A stretch of DNA of 32,598 bases from CAZFDT01 sp964518335 (GTDB lineage: Bacteria; Planctomycetota; Phycisphaerae; Phycisphaerales; Phycisphaeraceae), in assembly GCA_964518335.1 (NCBI GenBank), contig CAZFDT010000056.1, positions 1 through 32,598 of the forward strand. Reading direction: 5' to 3'. The notes under the pieces were generated by a model. That model saw only the letters and a list, made by a program, of their open reading frames with translations, was not told the origin of the DNA and ran no database searches. Of this stretch, positions 14,880-22,049 are shown piece after piece. Each line of letters starts with the position of its first letter. The stretch's first letter is position 1. Position numbers and translations under genes: made by a program.

Positions 14880-15992
14880 TTACGGGCGCAGGCTGCGGGC
14901 GATGCGGTAGCGGTGCAGTTCGAGGGTGCACAGCAGGTAGGCCAGGGTCGATTCGGCGCCCTGGTTGCGGTTGGGTCCTGCGGGGCTCAAGCCGTCCTGG
15001 CATCCGCCGGTGTCGTCGTGGTAGAGCGGCTGGTCCAGGTCGTTAAAGCCGTGGAACCAACGGAAGCAGGTCCAGGCGTGCTGGGCCCAGGTGTCGTCGC
15101 CGGTGACGCCGGCGGCGGCGAGGCAGCCGTGAACCATGGCGTGGGCTTCCAGCGGCTGCTGGTCGAACGCCGCCTTGTCGTGGCCGCGACGGAGCCAGCC
15201 GTCGTTGCCGATGATCGACAGATGACCTTGCGGCGCGGTCTGCACCTGCAGCAGCCAGCGCAGCGCTCGCAGGGCGGCGTCGATCATGTCGGCGCGACCC
15301 AGGGCGCTGCCGGACATGAGCAGCGCGTGCGGCAGCTTGGCGTTGTCGTAGGTGACGGTGTCTTCCCACCAGGGCCAGTCGTCGCTGGCGTGCCGGCAAA
15401 ACGCGTCATAGAGGGCGACGGCGTGGTGGTCGCGGATGCGGCGGGCGTGATCGTCGTCGGGCGCCGCGCAGACGTATTCGTTGAGACCGATCAGCGCGAA
15501 CGCGCGCGAGCGCAGGGCCGTGAGCTTCTCGGTCGAGGGCAACGCGCGCTTGAGCAGATTGCGCGCCAGATCGTGCACCACGTCGTCGGGCGCCAGGCGC
15601 ACGGTCAACCCCAGCGCCCAGATGGCGCGGCCCTGGCTGTCGGTGCTGCCCACCTCCTCGAGCCAGCGCCGGTCGTATCCCATGAAGTTGCGAAACGCCG
15701 CGGCACTGTCGTTGTAGGCGTAGTGCAGAAACGACAGGTATCGCGTCAGCGGCACGACCTGGTCATTGTGGCCGCGAAGCTGGGCGTGGAGCGCGGCGGC
15801 GATCAGGGCGCGGGCGTTGTCGTCGATGCAGTAGCCGTGGTTGGGATCGGGCGCGGCGAAGACGGCGTGCTGGAAGATGCCCGTGTCGTCGGTCAACCGC
15901 AGCAGTTGCCGCAGGTCGATCGGGGGCAGCGGCTCCCACGAGCGAGGCATCGCGTCGAGCCTGGCCGGGCGGCGGTTGAGCACGTGCGGCAT
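14880..15992 (-). CDS. Putative (alpha/alpha)6-barrel sugar-active protein
   Basis: The gene encodes 370 residues, apparently cytoplasmic (no signal peptide). LLRLTDDTGIFQHAVFAAPDPNHGYCIDDNARALI is characteristic of a helical-barrel family often found fused or adjacent to family 4 glycosyltransferases and to mannoside phosphorylases in bacteria. Helix pairs rich in Ala and Leu recur through the sequence, with aromatic and acidic patches (DDWPWWEDTVTYDNAKLPHALL, NDGWLRRGHDKAAFDQQPLEAHAM) that look like a sugar-binding cleft. The precise reaction is not known to me. It has a plausible promoter of its own inside the 3' end of the upstream methyltransferase gene, and purH follows 39 bases past its stop. 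An alternative start is the ATG 14 codons downstream (15950). Confidence 0.6.
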   Translation of the reverse strand: MPHVLNRRPARLDAMPRSWEPLPPIDLRQLLRLTDDTGIFQHAVFAAPDPNHGYCIDDNARALIAAALHAQLRGHNDQVVPLTRYLSFLHYAYNDSAAAFRNFMGYDRRWLEEVGSTDSQGRAIWALGLTVRLAPDDVVHDLARNLLKRALPSTEKLTALRSRAFALIGLNEYVCAAPDDDHARRIRDHHAVALYDAFCRHASDDWPWWEDTVTYDNAKLPHALLMSGSALGRADMIDAALRALRWLLQVQTAPQGHLSIIGNDGWLRRGHDKAAFDQQPLEAHAMVHGCLAAAGVTGDDTWAQHAWTCFRWFHGFNDLDQPLYHDDTGGCQDGLSPAGPNRNQGAESTLAYLLCTLELHRYRIARSLRP

Positions 15993-16030
15993 GGCGAAGG
16001 TTCCATCCTGTTTCCAGAGGGTCCGTGCGG

Positions 16031-16059
16031 ATTGTATGGGGCGTCAGCGCGAATGTCGC
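16031..16059 (-). promoter_or_regulatory. Putative promoter of the (alpha/alpha)6 gene
   Basis: On the minus strand GCGACA (16054-16059) and TACAAT (16031-16036) are spaced by 17 bases. The -35 part overlaps the end of the homocysteine methyltransferase gene. Transcription would start near 16024, about 32 bases before the start codon. Confidence 0.45.
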
Positions 16060-16931
16060 GGCATGGCGGCGACGATGGCGGCCAGATGCGCCGGCGTCGT
16101 CCCGCAGCAGCCGCCGATCACGCGGACGCCGACGTCGAGCAGGCGAGGCACGATCGCGGCCATGTCCGCCGGTGTGGCCGGATGCACCGTGCGACCGTCG
16201 ATCTGCTGCGGTGAGCCGGCGTTGGGCTGCACGATCACCGGCACGTCCCCCGCGGCGGCGACCAGCTCCCCCGCCAGGGCCACATAGTCGTCCAGCGAAA
16301 GCGATGTGCCGCAGTTGGCCCCGACCACGTCCGCGCCGGCGTCGATTGCCCGCCGCACCGCGTCGGCTGCAGTGACACCCATCATCGTGCGGAAGCCCGG
16401 CTCGAACGCATACGTGGCGATCACCGGCCAGTCGGCGACCACCTTGGCCGTCCGCGCCGCCACCTCGACCTCGGCCGGATCGCTCATCGTCTCGACGATG
16501 ACGCCGTCGGCCCCGCCGTCGCGCAGGGCGGCCATCTGCTGCGCGAAGATCGCCTCGAGCTGTGCTGCAGTGGTCTCGCCGACCGGTTCGAGGAACCCGC
16601 CGAAAGGCCCGACGTCGCCCAGCACCCATGCGCCGTCGGCGACGGACGAGGCCAGGCGGGCGGCGGCGCTGTTGAGTTCGACCAGCCGATCGCTCAGGCC
16701 GTGCATCGTCAGCGCCGTCGCCGTCCCCTGGAACGTGTTGGTGGTCAGCAGGTCGCAGCCGGCCTGGCGATAGGCGCGGTGAATGGCGGCCACGTCCTGG
16801 GGGCGGTCGAGGTTCCAGCGTTCGGCCGACTCGCCCGCCGCCAGCCCGCGTGCGATCAGTTGCGTGCCCATGCCGCCGTCGCACAGCAGCGGGCGGCGGG
16901 CCAGTGCGTTGAGCAGCGAGGTCTTGGCCAT
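16044..16931 (-). CDS. Homocysteine S-methyltransferase family protein
   Basis: The 295-residue protein matches the homocysteine-binding barrel found in MetH, BhmT and MmuM. LLCDGGMGTQLIARGL opens the barrel, GCDLLTTNTFQGT follows, and the zinc site is formed by GANCGT (C207) and GGCCGTTPAH (C275, C276), all present. It would transfer a methyl group to homocysteine, making methionine. The methyl donor (methylcobalamin partner, betaine or S-methylmethionine) cannot be read from this domain alone; no folate or cobalamin domain follows, so it is a stand-alone unit. The ATG at 16931 was chosen because the domain begins at once; a longer frame reaching to 17501 runs antisense through the DUF3467 gene and is not real. 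Confidence 0.88.
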   Translation of the reverse strand: MAKTSLLNALARRPLLCDGGMGTQLIARGLAAGESAERWNLDRPQDVAAIHRAYRQAGCDLLTTNTFQGTATALTMHGLSDRLVELNSAAARLASSVADGAWVLGDVGPFGGFLEPVGETTAAQLEAIFAQQMAALRDGGADGVIVETMSDPAEVEVAARTAKVVADWPVIATYAFEPGFRTMMGVTAADAVRRAIDAGADVVGANCGTSLSLDDYVALAGELVAAAGDVPVIVQPNAGSPQQIDGRTVHPATPADMAAIVPRLLDVGVRVIGGCCGTTPAHLAAIVAAMPRHSR

Positions 16932-16980
16932 AAGGCGGTCATCGTGAGGCCAATCGCCTGCGGCGTCAACCGCACAGTGG

Positions 16981-16986
16981 TATGAT
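16981..16986 (+). promoter_or_regulatory. Possible -10 box for the DUF3467 gene
   Basis: TATGAT at 16981-16986 would start transcription near 16993. It is followed by GGGAG (17004-17008) as a ribosome site before the ATG at 17016. No good -35 box was found. Confidence 0.4.
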
Positions 16987-17015
16987 CCGACGCTCACACA
17001 TACGGGAGTGCCAAC

Positions 17016-17375
17016 ATGAGCAACCAGTCTGGACAGGGCGGCGATTCGCAGCAGCAGGCCCAGGTGCGCGTGCGCGTGCAGGAGACGCACATGGCGTCGA
17101 GCTACGCCAACGCTTTTCGCACGCACCGCTCGCCTGAGGAGGTGGTGATCGACTTTGGCCTGCGCCTGCTCCAGCCGCTGCCGCCCAGCGCCCAGACCGC
17201 CGACGCCAAGGGCCCCAAGACCGTCGCCGAGATGAACTTTGACGTCACCAGCCGCGTGGTGATGAACTATCACACCGCCAAGCGGCTCATGGGAGGGCTG
17301 GCACAGATCATCCGTCAGCACGAAGAGCAATTCGGCGAGATCAAGCTCGCGCAGCAACCGCATGCCGAGGGGTGA
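17016..17375 (+). CDS. DUF3467 family protein
   Basis: This is a small cytoplasmic protein of 119 residues and unknown role. The first ~15 residues are a Ser/Gln/Gly tail. The conserved part reads SSYANAFRTHRSPEEVVIDFGLRLLQP, then SRVVMNYHTAKRLMGGLAQIIRQHEEQFGEI, which matches the DUF3467 pattern of a strand-rich N-half and a C-terminal helix. GGGAG before the ATG supports the start. It is divergent from the homocysteine methyltransferase gene. The first REP hairpin of the RAYT unit begins 14 bases past its stop, so the REPtron has been inserted or kept directly behind this gene. Confidence 0.85.
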   Translation: MSNQSGQGGDSQQQAQVRVRVQETHMASSYANAFRTHRSPEEVVIDFGLRLLQPLPPSAQTADAKGPKTVAEMNFDVTSRVVMNYHTAKRLMGGLAQIIRQHEEQFGEIKLAQQPHAEG

Positions 17376-17388
17376 CGCTCTCCCCTTC

Positions 17389-17426
17389 ATCCGGACCTTC
17401 GCCCCAAGCGGCTCAGGTCCGGCGTG
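17389..17426 (-). repeat. REP hairpin A2, left flank of the RAYT-like gene
   Basis: Stem CCGGACCT (17391-17398) with AGGTCCGG (17415-17422), then CGTG. The loop side reads TC, GCCCCAAGCGGC, TC. It differs from A1 and A3 only in the loop. It is separated from B2 by 18 bases, with the CGTG/CACG heads facing each other. Confidence 0.9.
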
Positions 17427-17444
17427 ACGACCCCAAAGAGCTTC

Positions 17445-17477
17445 CACGCCGGGGCTGAGTCTTCGAAGCCCCGGATT
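17445..17477 (+). repeat. REP hairpin B2, left flank of the RAYT-like gene
   Basis: CACG (17445-17448) is followed by stem CCGGGGCT (17449-17456) and AGCCCCGG (17467-17474), with GA, GTCTTC, GA between. It ends ATT. Compared with A-type copies the stem bases differ in pairs (GGGGC/GCCCC for GGACC/GGTCC), which keeps the fold. It lies 22 bases before the RAYT-like start codon. Confidence 0.9.
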
Positions 17478-17499
17478 TTCTTCTTGATGGAGACCCCCC

Positions 17500-18066
17500 A
17501 TGCTCGATCCCGGGGACCTGTGGCGTCATGTGACGATCAACACTCACAGCAGTTGGCTTCCGGGCGACCCCAGAGGCTTCCGCAGTCACGGCCACACCAC
17601 CCACAGCAGCGGCGACTACAAGAAGCCGCCGCCCGTGGGAGAGCACGTGCGATTGCACCAGCATGCTCGGCAGATCAGCGCGCCGGTCGTGACAGTGGAC
17701 CACACGTTACGTCGCCGCGTGGCCGAGTCTCTCCGCGACAAATTCATCGCACTGGACCGAAACGTGCTTTCCGTGGCGGTGGGCGGCCAGCACGCACACG
17801 TCGTCGTCTTGCTGTGGGAGAACCCGCGGGCGTCGAAGCTGGCCGTGGGCCAAGCCAAGCAGCGCGCCTCGCACGCGGTGCGTCACGAGCTGCCCGGCCA
17901 GGTGTGGGCCGACGGAGCGCAGCTCAAGCCTATCGTGGCGCCGTCGCATCTGCGCGAAGCGGTGAAGTACGACCGCGATCATGCCAACGAAGGGGCGTAT
18001 GTGTGGCTGAGCGATGAGGCGATGGCGATGATCGAGGGGCGACTTGATCCGGCGACGTTGATGTGA
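17500..18066 (+). CDS. RAYT-like HUH/Tyr protein (REP-associated transposase relative)
   Basis: The 188-residue protein begins WRHVTINTHSSWLPGDPRGF, a sequence style I associate with planctomycete relatives of the IS200/IS605 Y1 transposases. It has an HUH metal motif in SVAVGGQHAHVVVLLW (H98-A-H100). A candidate catalytic Tyr is in LREAVKYDRDHANEGAYVW (Y157), with H161 four residues on, where TnpA-type enzymes have a third metal ligand (Gln or Asn). Between them, QVWADGAQLKPIVAPSHLREAV resembles the loop before the Tyr helix of RAYT proteins. GGAG (17490-17493 region) precedes the ATG. REP pairs stand on both sides, as expected for a REPtron. In known systems the protein nicks REP hairpin DNA and is domesticated rather than mobile. 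Assignment to Y1 family is by motif; detailed fold is inferred. Confidence 0.65.
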   Translation: MLDPGDLWRHVTINTHSSWLPGDPRGFRSHGHTTHSSGDYKKPPPVGEHVRLHQHARQISAPVVTVDHTLRRRVAESLRDKFIALDRNVLSVAVGGQHAHVVVLLWENPRASKLAVGQAKQRASHAVRHELPGQVWADGAQLKPIVAPSHLREAVKYDRDHANEGAYVWLSDEAMAMIEGRLDPATLM

Positions 18067-18078
18067 AGGGTCGGGGGA

Positions 18079-18116
18079 ATCCGGACCTTCGCCCAGAGCG
18101 GCTCAGGTCCGGCGTG
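18079..18116 (-). repeat. REP hairpin A3, right flank of the RAYT-like gene
   Basis: Stem CCGGACCT (18081-18088) with AGGTCCGG (18105-18112), then CGTG. The loop GCCCAGAGCGGC equals that of A1. It starts 12 bases past the RAYT-like stop. Confidence 0.9.
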
Positions 18117-18131
18117 GGGGGCCCGGGTTTC

Positions 18132-18164
18132 CACGCCGGGGCTGAGTCCTCGAAGCCCCGGATT
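18132..18164 (+). repeat. REP hairpin B3, right flank of the RAYT-like gene
   Basis: CACG (18132-18135), stem CCGGGGCT (18136-18143) with AGCCCCGG (18154-18161), GA-GTCCTC-GA between, ends ATT. It is separated from A3 by 15 bases and ends one base before the stop codon of the convergent aminotransferase gene, so it may also serve as its transcript end. Confidence 0.9.
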
Positions 18165-18165
18165 C

Positions 18166-19338
18166 CTACCGCTTGAGCAACTGCTCGCGCTGCAGCATGA
18201 TCTTGAACGTCATCACCACCAGCTCGATGCTGGTCTCGTCGAGGCGGTTGTAGAACGGCAGGGCGATGGTGCGCTGGGAGACGCTTTCGGCGATGGGGAA
18301 CATGCCCTGCTCGTAGCCGAACTGCTCGCGGTAGAACGGCTGCAGGTGGATGCAGGGGAAGTAGTTGCTGGCGCCGATCTCGTGACGGCGCAGGCCCTCG
18401 ATCATGCGGTCGCGCTCGGTGCGCGTGTAGCTCGCCGCCAGGCGCACGACGAAGACGAACCACGACATGCTCTCACAGTGGTCGGCGTCGATGTCGGGCA
18501 GGATCACGTCGTCGAGGTCCATCATGCGGCGGATGTAGCTGGAGGCGACGCGACGGCGGGCTTCGAGCATCGGATCCAGCCGCTCCATCTGCGCCGCGCC
18601 CAGGGCGCAGGCGATTTCGCTGAGGCGATAGTTGTAGCCCAGTCGCTCGTGCGCCAGCCACGAACCGGCATTGTGCAGGCCCTGCGCGGGCGCCTCGGAC
18701 ACGGCCCGGCCCTGGTTGCGCATCGAGCGGCACAGGTCGGCCAGGCGATCGTCGTCGGTCACAATCACCCCGCCCTCGCCGGTGGTGATCTGCTTGTTGG
18801 GATAGAACGCGAACACCGCCGCACGCCCGAACGATCCGACGGGCTTGCCCTTGTGCCGCCCGCCCAGCGCCTCGCAGGCGTCCTCGATCAGCGGGATCTC
18901 GTGCGCCTGGGCGATGGCGGCGAGCTTGTCCATGTGCGTCGGGTTGCCGAACACCTCGACGGCCAGAATCGCCTTGGTGCGCGGCGTGATGGCCTTCTCG
19001 ACCAGGTCCGGCGCCATGTTCAGGCTGCGCGGATCGATATCGACGAACACCGGCTTGGCGCCGACGAACAGGATGCAGTTGGCCGAGGCGATGAACGAGA
19101 AGGGCGTGGTGATCACCTCGTCGCCCGGGCCGATGCCCAGCGCCAGCAGCACCAGATGCAGCCCCGCCGTGCCCGACGACACGGCGATCCCGTGCCGGCG
19201 CTTGGCGCGATCGGCGACAAGCTGCTCGAACAGATCCTGCCGCGGCCCGATGCTCAGACGACCCGATCGCAGCACGTCCACGACGGCATCGATCTCGCTC
19301 TGCGTGATGTCGGGCTGACTCAGGGGAATGACACTCAT
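18166..19338 (-). CDS. DegT/DnrJ/EryC1/StrS-type sugar aminotransferase
   Basis: This PLP enzyme family aminates keto-sugar nucleotides for surface polysaccharides. The 390-residue protein has AVSSGTAGLHLVLLALGIGPGDEVI, VFVDIDPRSLNMAPD, the PLP-ring aspartate in IEDACEALGG (D153) and the Schiff-base lysine in FYPNKQITTGEGG (K182). GYNYRLSEIACALGAAQ and a C-terminal small domain (GASNYFPCIHLQPFY) complete the family pattern. The ATG at 19338 was chosen because SVIPLSQPDITQSEIDAV is the usual beginning; the longer frame covers the end of the previous gene. It lies 40 bases after the exported repeat protein on the same strand. The exact sugar is unknown. No other sugar-nucleotide gene is near. 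Confidence 0.9.
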   Translation of the reverse strand: MSVIPLSQPDITQSEIDAVVDVLRSGRLSIGPRQDLFEQLVADRAKRRHGIAVSSGTAGLHLVLLALGIGPGDEVITTPFSFIASANCILFVGAKPVFVDIDPRSLNMAPDLVEKAITPRTKAILAVEVFGNPTHMDKLAAIAQAHEIPLIEDACEALGGRHKGKPVGSFGRAAVFAFYPNKQITTGEGGVIVTDDDRLADLCRSMRNQGRAVSEAPAQGLHNAGSWLAHERLGYNYRLSEIACALGAAQMERLDPMLEARRRVASSYIRRMMDLDDVILPDIDADHCESMSWFVFVVRLAASYTRTERDRMIEGLRRHEIGASNYFPCIHLQPFYREQFGYEQGMFPIAESVSQRTIALPFYNRLDETSIELVVMTFKIMLQREQLLKR

Positions 19339-19378
19339 GGTCTTGGGTTTACCTGGTTGAAGAGAAAGTGAAAGGCCG

Positions 19379-20893
19379 TCAGCCCTTGAGCACGGCCGCC
19401 AGGACGGGCTTGGCCTGGCCGACCCGGCGCACGTATGACCACGCCGCCTGGGCGCGAAGCGTCTCCTGCAGCCGCCCACCGCCGCGCACCAACAGCGCCA
19501 GGTCCGCCATCTCCTCGTCGGTCATCGCCGTGTTGCTCTTGGCCTTCAGCAGCGTCGCCACGTGGCTCACGTGCGGGCTGACAAACGGTGGCAGCCCCGC
19601 GATCACACGCTCCCCGCCCGGGGTCTGCGTCCGCACCAGGCCCAGCAGGATGCCATGCACGATCCGCTCGTCGGTCTTCGGATCGACCAGGATCGGCCGC
19701 AGCATCGCCACCGCCTCGTCGGGCGTCTTCTCGTAAAGCAACTGCGCCGCGGTCATGGCGTCGTCGAGCAGCCGGCCCTTGAGCTCCCGGGGACCCTGGT
19801 CGTAGGCGAGGATGGTCGCCAGCAGGATCACCTTGGCGTCCTGCGGCGTGGCGTCCTCGTGGGCGTAGGCCAGCGCCACGCGGTTGACGGCCGGGTGATA
19901 CAGTTGCACCAGGCCCACCACCGCCGGCGCCACGTTCTGCTTGAGTGAAATCGCCTCGCCCGCCACGCCAAGTTGCTTGAGCACGGGATCGGTGCTCGCC
20001 TTGAGCGGGGCGAACAGCCGCGGGTTGACCCACAGGCTCATGCGCACCGCCAGGAGCGCCAGACGCATCTGCTGCGCCGCGTCCGTGGACGACTGATACT
20101 GCCTCTGCCACAGGTCCTCGGCGCCCGGCGCCTTGAACCGCAGCGCCGCCTGCAGGGCCACGCCGTCGAGCAGTGGGTTGAGCCCCGGCTCCGACGCCAC
20201 CTCCATCGCCCATGGGCCGATCTTGTCGTGCTCGTACTTCAGCGCCGTGTCCAGCACCATGCGGCGCACGCCGTCGCGCTTCTCGTCGCTGAGCTTGTTC
20301 AGCGCGCCCAGCGTGGTTGACCCGCGCGGATCGCCCAGTTGAAGCTGCAGCAGCGCCGCCAGGTGCTGGCGACCGATGTTGTCCGACGTGACCGCCTCGT
20401 CCAGCAGCTTCGGGGGCAGGGGCTTGCCCTGACGGACCAGCTCGTTGGCCACCAGCAGGCGAACCGCCGGGTCCAGCCCCTCCGACACGACGAGCTGGGC
20501 GCAGTCGTCGGCGTCCAGCAGCTTGTCGTCCAGCGCCGCCGTAATCAGCTCGGCCTGGGCCAGCGCGTCGGTCATGCCGATGATGCGCTTCAGGTCGGCC
20601 CGCTTCTGGGGCGAAATCTCGGCCAGGCCCAGGATGCCGTGAATCTGCAGGATCGCCCGGTCCGACGCGGCCAGGTGCTCCCACAGCGGCGCCAGGCTGG
20701 GGTCGCGCATGTGCCGCAGGGCACGCAGCATCTCGTGGAAAGAGCGGTCCTGGCCGACTGTGACCGACTTGGACAGGAGGAACTTGGCCGATTCGATCGC
20801 CGCGTCGTCGGCCGCCGGCGCGGCCCGAAGCGACACGATCATCACGGCGGTCATCGCGGCCGCCAGAACCTGGGTGCGAACGTTCATGGACAT
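19379..20893 (-). CDS. Exported helical-repeat protein of unknown function
   Basis: The protein has 504 residues (502 if the second ATG at 20887 is used). The N-terminus, MSMNVRTQVLAAAMTAVMIVSLRAAPA, is a signal peptide with a likely cut after APA. The rest is built of helix pairs of 30-40 residues with regular Leu, Ala and Asp (for example RALRHMRDPSLAPLWEHLA, KRIIGMTDALAQAELITAAL), which suggests HEAT- or TPR-like alpha-solenoid repeats. No catalytic motif is seen. A protein-binding role in the periplasm is inferred. TACACT stands six bases before the second ATG and no Shine-Dalgarno sequence is present, which favours that ATG and a leaderless mRNA. The gene is divergent from hisC with overlapping promoter regions. 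Confidence 0.75.
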   Translation of the reverse strand: MSMNVRTQVLAAAMTAVMIVSLRAAPAADDAAIESAKFLLSKSVTVGQDRSFHEMLRALRHMRDPSLAPLWEHLAASDRAILQIHGILGLAEISPQKRADLKRIIGMTDALAQAELITAALDDKLLDADDCAQLVVSEGLDPAVRLLVANELVRQGKPLPPKLLDEAVTSDNIGRQHLAALLQLQLGDPRGSTTLGALNKLSDEKRDGVRRMVLDTALKYEHDKIGPWAMEVASEPGLNPLLDGVALQAALRFKAPGAEDLWQRQYQSSTDAAQQMRLALLAVRMSLWVNPRLFAPLKASTDPVLKQLGVAGEAISLKQNVAPAVVGLVQLYHPAVNRVALAYAHEDATPQDAKVILLATILAYDQGPRELKGRLLDDAMTAAQLLYEKTPDEAVAMLRPILVDPKTDERIVHGILLGLVRTQTPGGERVIAGLPPFVSPHVSHVATLLKAKSNTAMTDEEMADLALLVRGGGRLQETLRAQAAWSYVRRVGQAKPVLAAVLKG

Positions 20894-20899
20894 AGTGTA
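20894..20899 (-). promoter_or_regulatory. Possible -10 box of the exported repeat protein
   Basis: TACACT on the minus strand is followed by ATGTCC and then a second ATG at 20887. With normal -10 spacing the transcript would begin at that second ATG. The site lies about 30 bases from the -35-like TTGACC of the divergent hisC. Confidence 0.35.
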
Positions 20900-20930
20900 A
20901 GCGACCCGCGCAGGGCGGGAAACTGCCGCA

Positions 20931-20959
20931 TTGACCGCACGGCGGACGGGTGCGAGACT
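20931..20959 (+). promoter_or_regulatory. Putative hisC-hisB promoter
   Basis: TTGACC (20931-20936) and GAGACT (20954-20959) are 17 bases apart. Transcription would start near 20966, only a few bases before the ATG at 20970, and no Shine-Dalgarno sequence is seen. The -10 match is weak. Confidence 0.35.
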
Positions 20960-20969
20960 GTGCGGCCCC

Positions 20970-22049
20970 ATGGCGTACGAGCGCGACAACATCCGACAAC
21001 TGGAGGCGTACACGCCCGGCGAGCAGCCGCAGCGGCTGCGCGTGGTGAAGCTCAACACCAACGAGAACCCTTATCCGCCCAGCGACGCGGTGATGACGGC
21101 GATCCACACGCTCGACGCCGAGCGGCTGCGGCGCTATCCGCCACCGATGGCCGACGGGTTTCGCGCTATTGCGGCCAAAGTGCACGGGCTGTCGCCCTTG
21201 CAGGTCATCGCCACCAACGGCGGTGACGAGTTGTTGCGGTTGGCTGTGACGGTGTTCTGCGAGCCCGCCCTCGGACGGAGCGAGGGCACGCTGGCGGGGG
21301 GGTTGGGCGTGGTCGAGCCGAGCTATTCGCTCTACCCGGTGCTGGCGGCGATCCAGGCGACGCCGATCGTACCTGTGCCGCTGGACGAGGACTTTTCGCT
21401 GCCGGCGGACACGGCCCGGCGCTGGAACGACGCGGGCTGCCGCGCGGCGTTCATCGTCAACCCGCACGCGCCGTCGGGTCGGCTCGAATCGCTCGACGCG
21501 CTGCGGCAACTGGCGCGCGACTTCCGCGGGGTGCTGCTCATCGATGAGGCCTATGTCGATTTCGCCCAGCGCGATGCGCTGCCACTGCTGGTCGAGGGCC
21601 TGCCCAACGTGCTGCTGCTGCGGTCGCTGAGCAAGGGGTACTCGCTGGCGGGGCTGCGATTTGGCTACGGGCTGGGCGCGGCGGGGCTGGTCGCGGCGCT
21701 GCACAAGGCGCGGGACAGCTACAACGTCGATGCCCTGGCGCAGGCGGCGGCGGAGGCGGCGCTGCAGTCGCGCGATGCCGCCGGGCTGACGTGGGACAAG
21801 GTCCGATCCGAGCGCGACCGCGTGACCAGCCAACTGCAGCGGCGCGGGTGCCTGGTGTATCCGAGCCAGTCCAACTTCGTGCTGGCCCGACCCCCGGGCG
21901 ACGCCGGGGCCATCTACCGCAAGCTCGCCGACGCGGGCATCTTCGTGCGCTATTTCGATCAGGACCGTCTGCGCGACAAGCTGCGCATCACCATCGGCAC
22001 GCCCGAGCAGAATGACGCACTGCTGGCTGCCCTGGACCAACTGCCATGA
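20970..22049 (+). CDS. hisC: Histidinol-phosphate aminotransferase
   Basis: HisC forms histidinol phosphate from imidazole acetol phosphate in histidine synthesis. The 359-residue protein has LNTNENPYPPSDAV at the N-terminus, ATNGGDELLRLAV for PLP phosphate binding, VNPHAPSG (usually NPNNPTG), LIDEAYVDF, and SLSKGYSLAGLRFGY with the PLP lysine (K222). The substrate-binding arginine is in KLRITIGTPEQN near the end. A short insertion, RSEGTLAGGLG, lies between two core strands. The ATG at 20970 is preferred to 20931, whose extra residues overlap the likely promoter. The stop overlaps the hisB start (ATGA). Related aminotransferases can act on aromatic amino acids, but the link to hisB settles the role. 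Confidence 0.93.
   Translation: MAYERDNIRQLEAYTPGEQPQRLRVVKLNTNENPYPPSDAVMTAIHTLDAERLRRYPPPMADGFRAIAAKVHGLSPLQVIATNGGDELLRLAVTVFCEPALGRSEGTLAGGLGVVEPSYSLYPVLAAIQATPIVPVPLDEDFSLPADTARRWNDAGCRAAFIVNPHAPSGRLESLDALRQLARDFRGVLLIDEAYVDFAQRDALPLLVEGLPNVLLLRSLSKGYSLAGLRFGYGLGAAGLVAALHKARDSYNVDALAQAAAEAALQSRDAAGLTWDKVRSERDRVTSQLQRRGCLVYPSQSNFVLARPPGDAGAIYRKLADAGIFVRYFDQDRLRDKLRITIGTPEQNDALLAALDQLP

Noticed and set aside
13227..16214. A 995-codon open frame on the plus strand
   Set aside because: It runs antisense through purH and the (alpha/alpha)6 gene, has Val/Gly/Ala-rich content with no motif, and is a known side effect of GC-rich codon use.
16044..17501. A longer homocysteine methyltransferase frame starting at 17501
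   Set aside because: The extra 190 residues run antisense to the DUF3467 gene; the zinc-site domain starts directly at the ATG at 16931.
13134..18164. Repeated CACG-CCGG hairpins as a CRISPR array or phage attachment sites
   Set aside because: Copies are in inverted pairs with irregular spacing and no unique spacers, and there are no cas or integrase genes; REP elements explain them.
19335..22040. A 901-codon minus-strand frame across the repeat protein and hisC
   Set aside because: It overlaps two well-supported genes in other frames, and its product is Arg/Gly/Ala-rich without domains.
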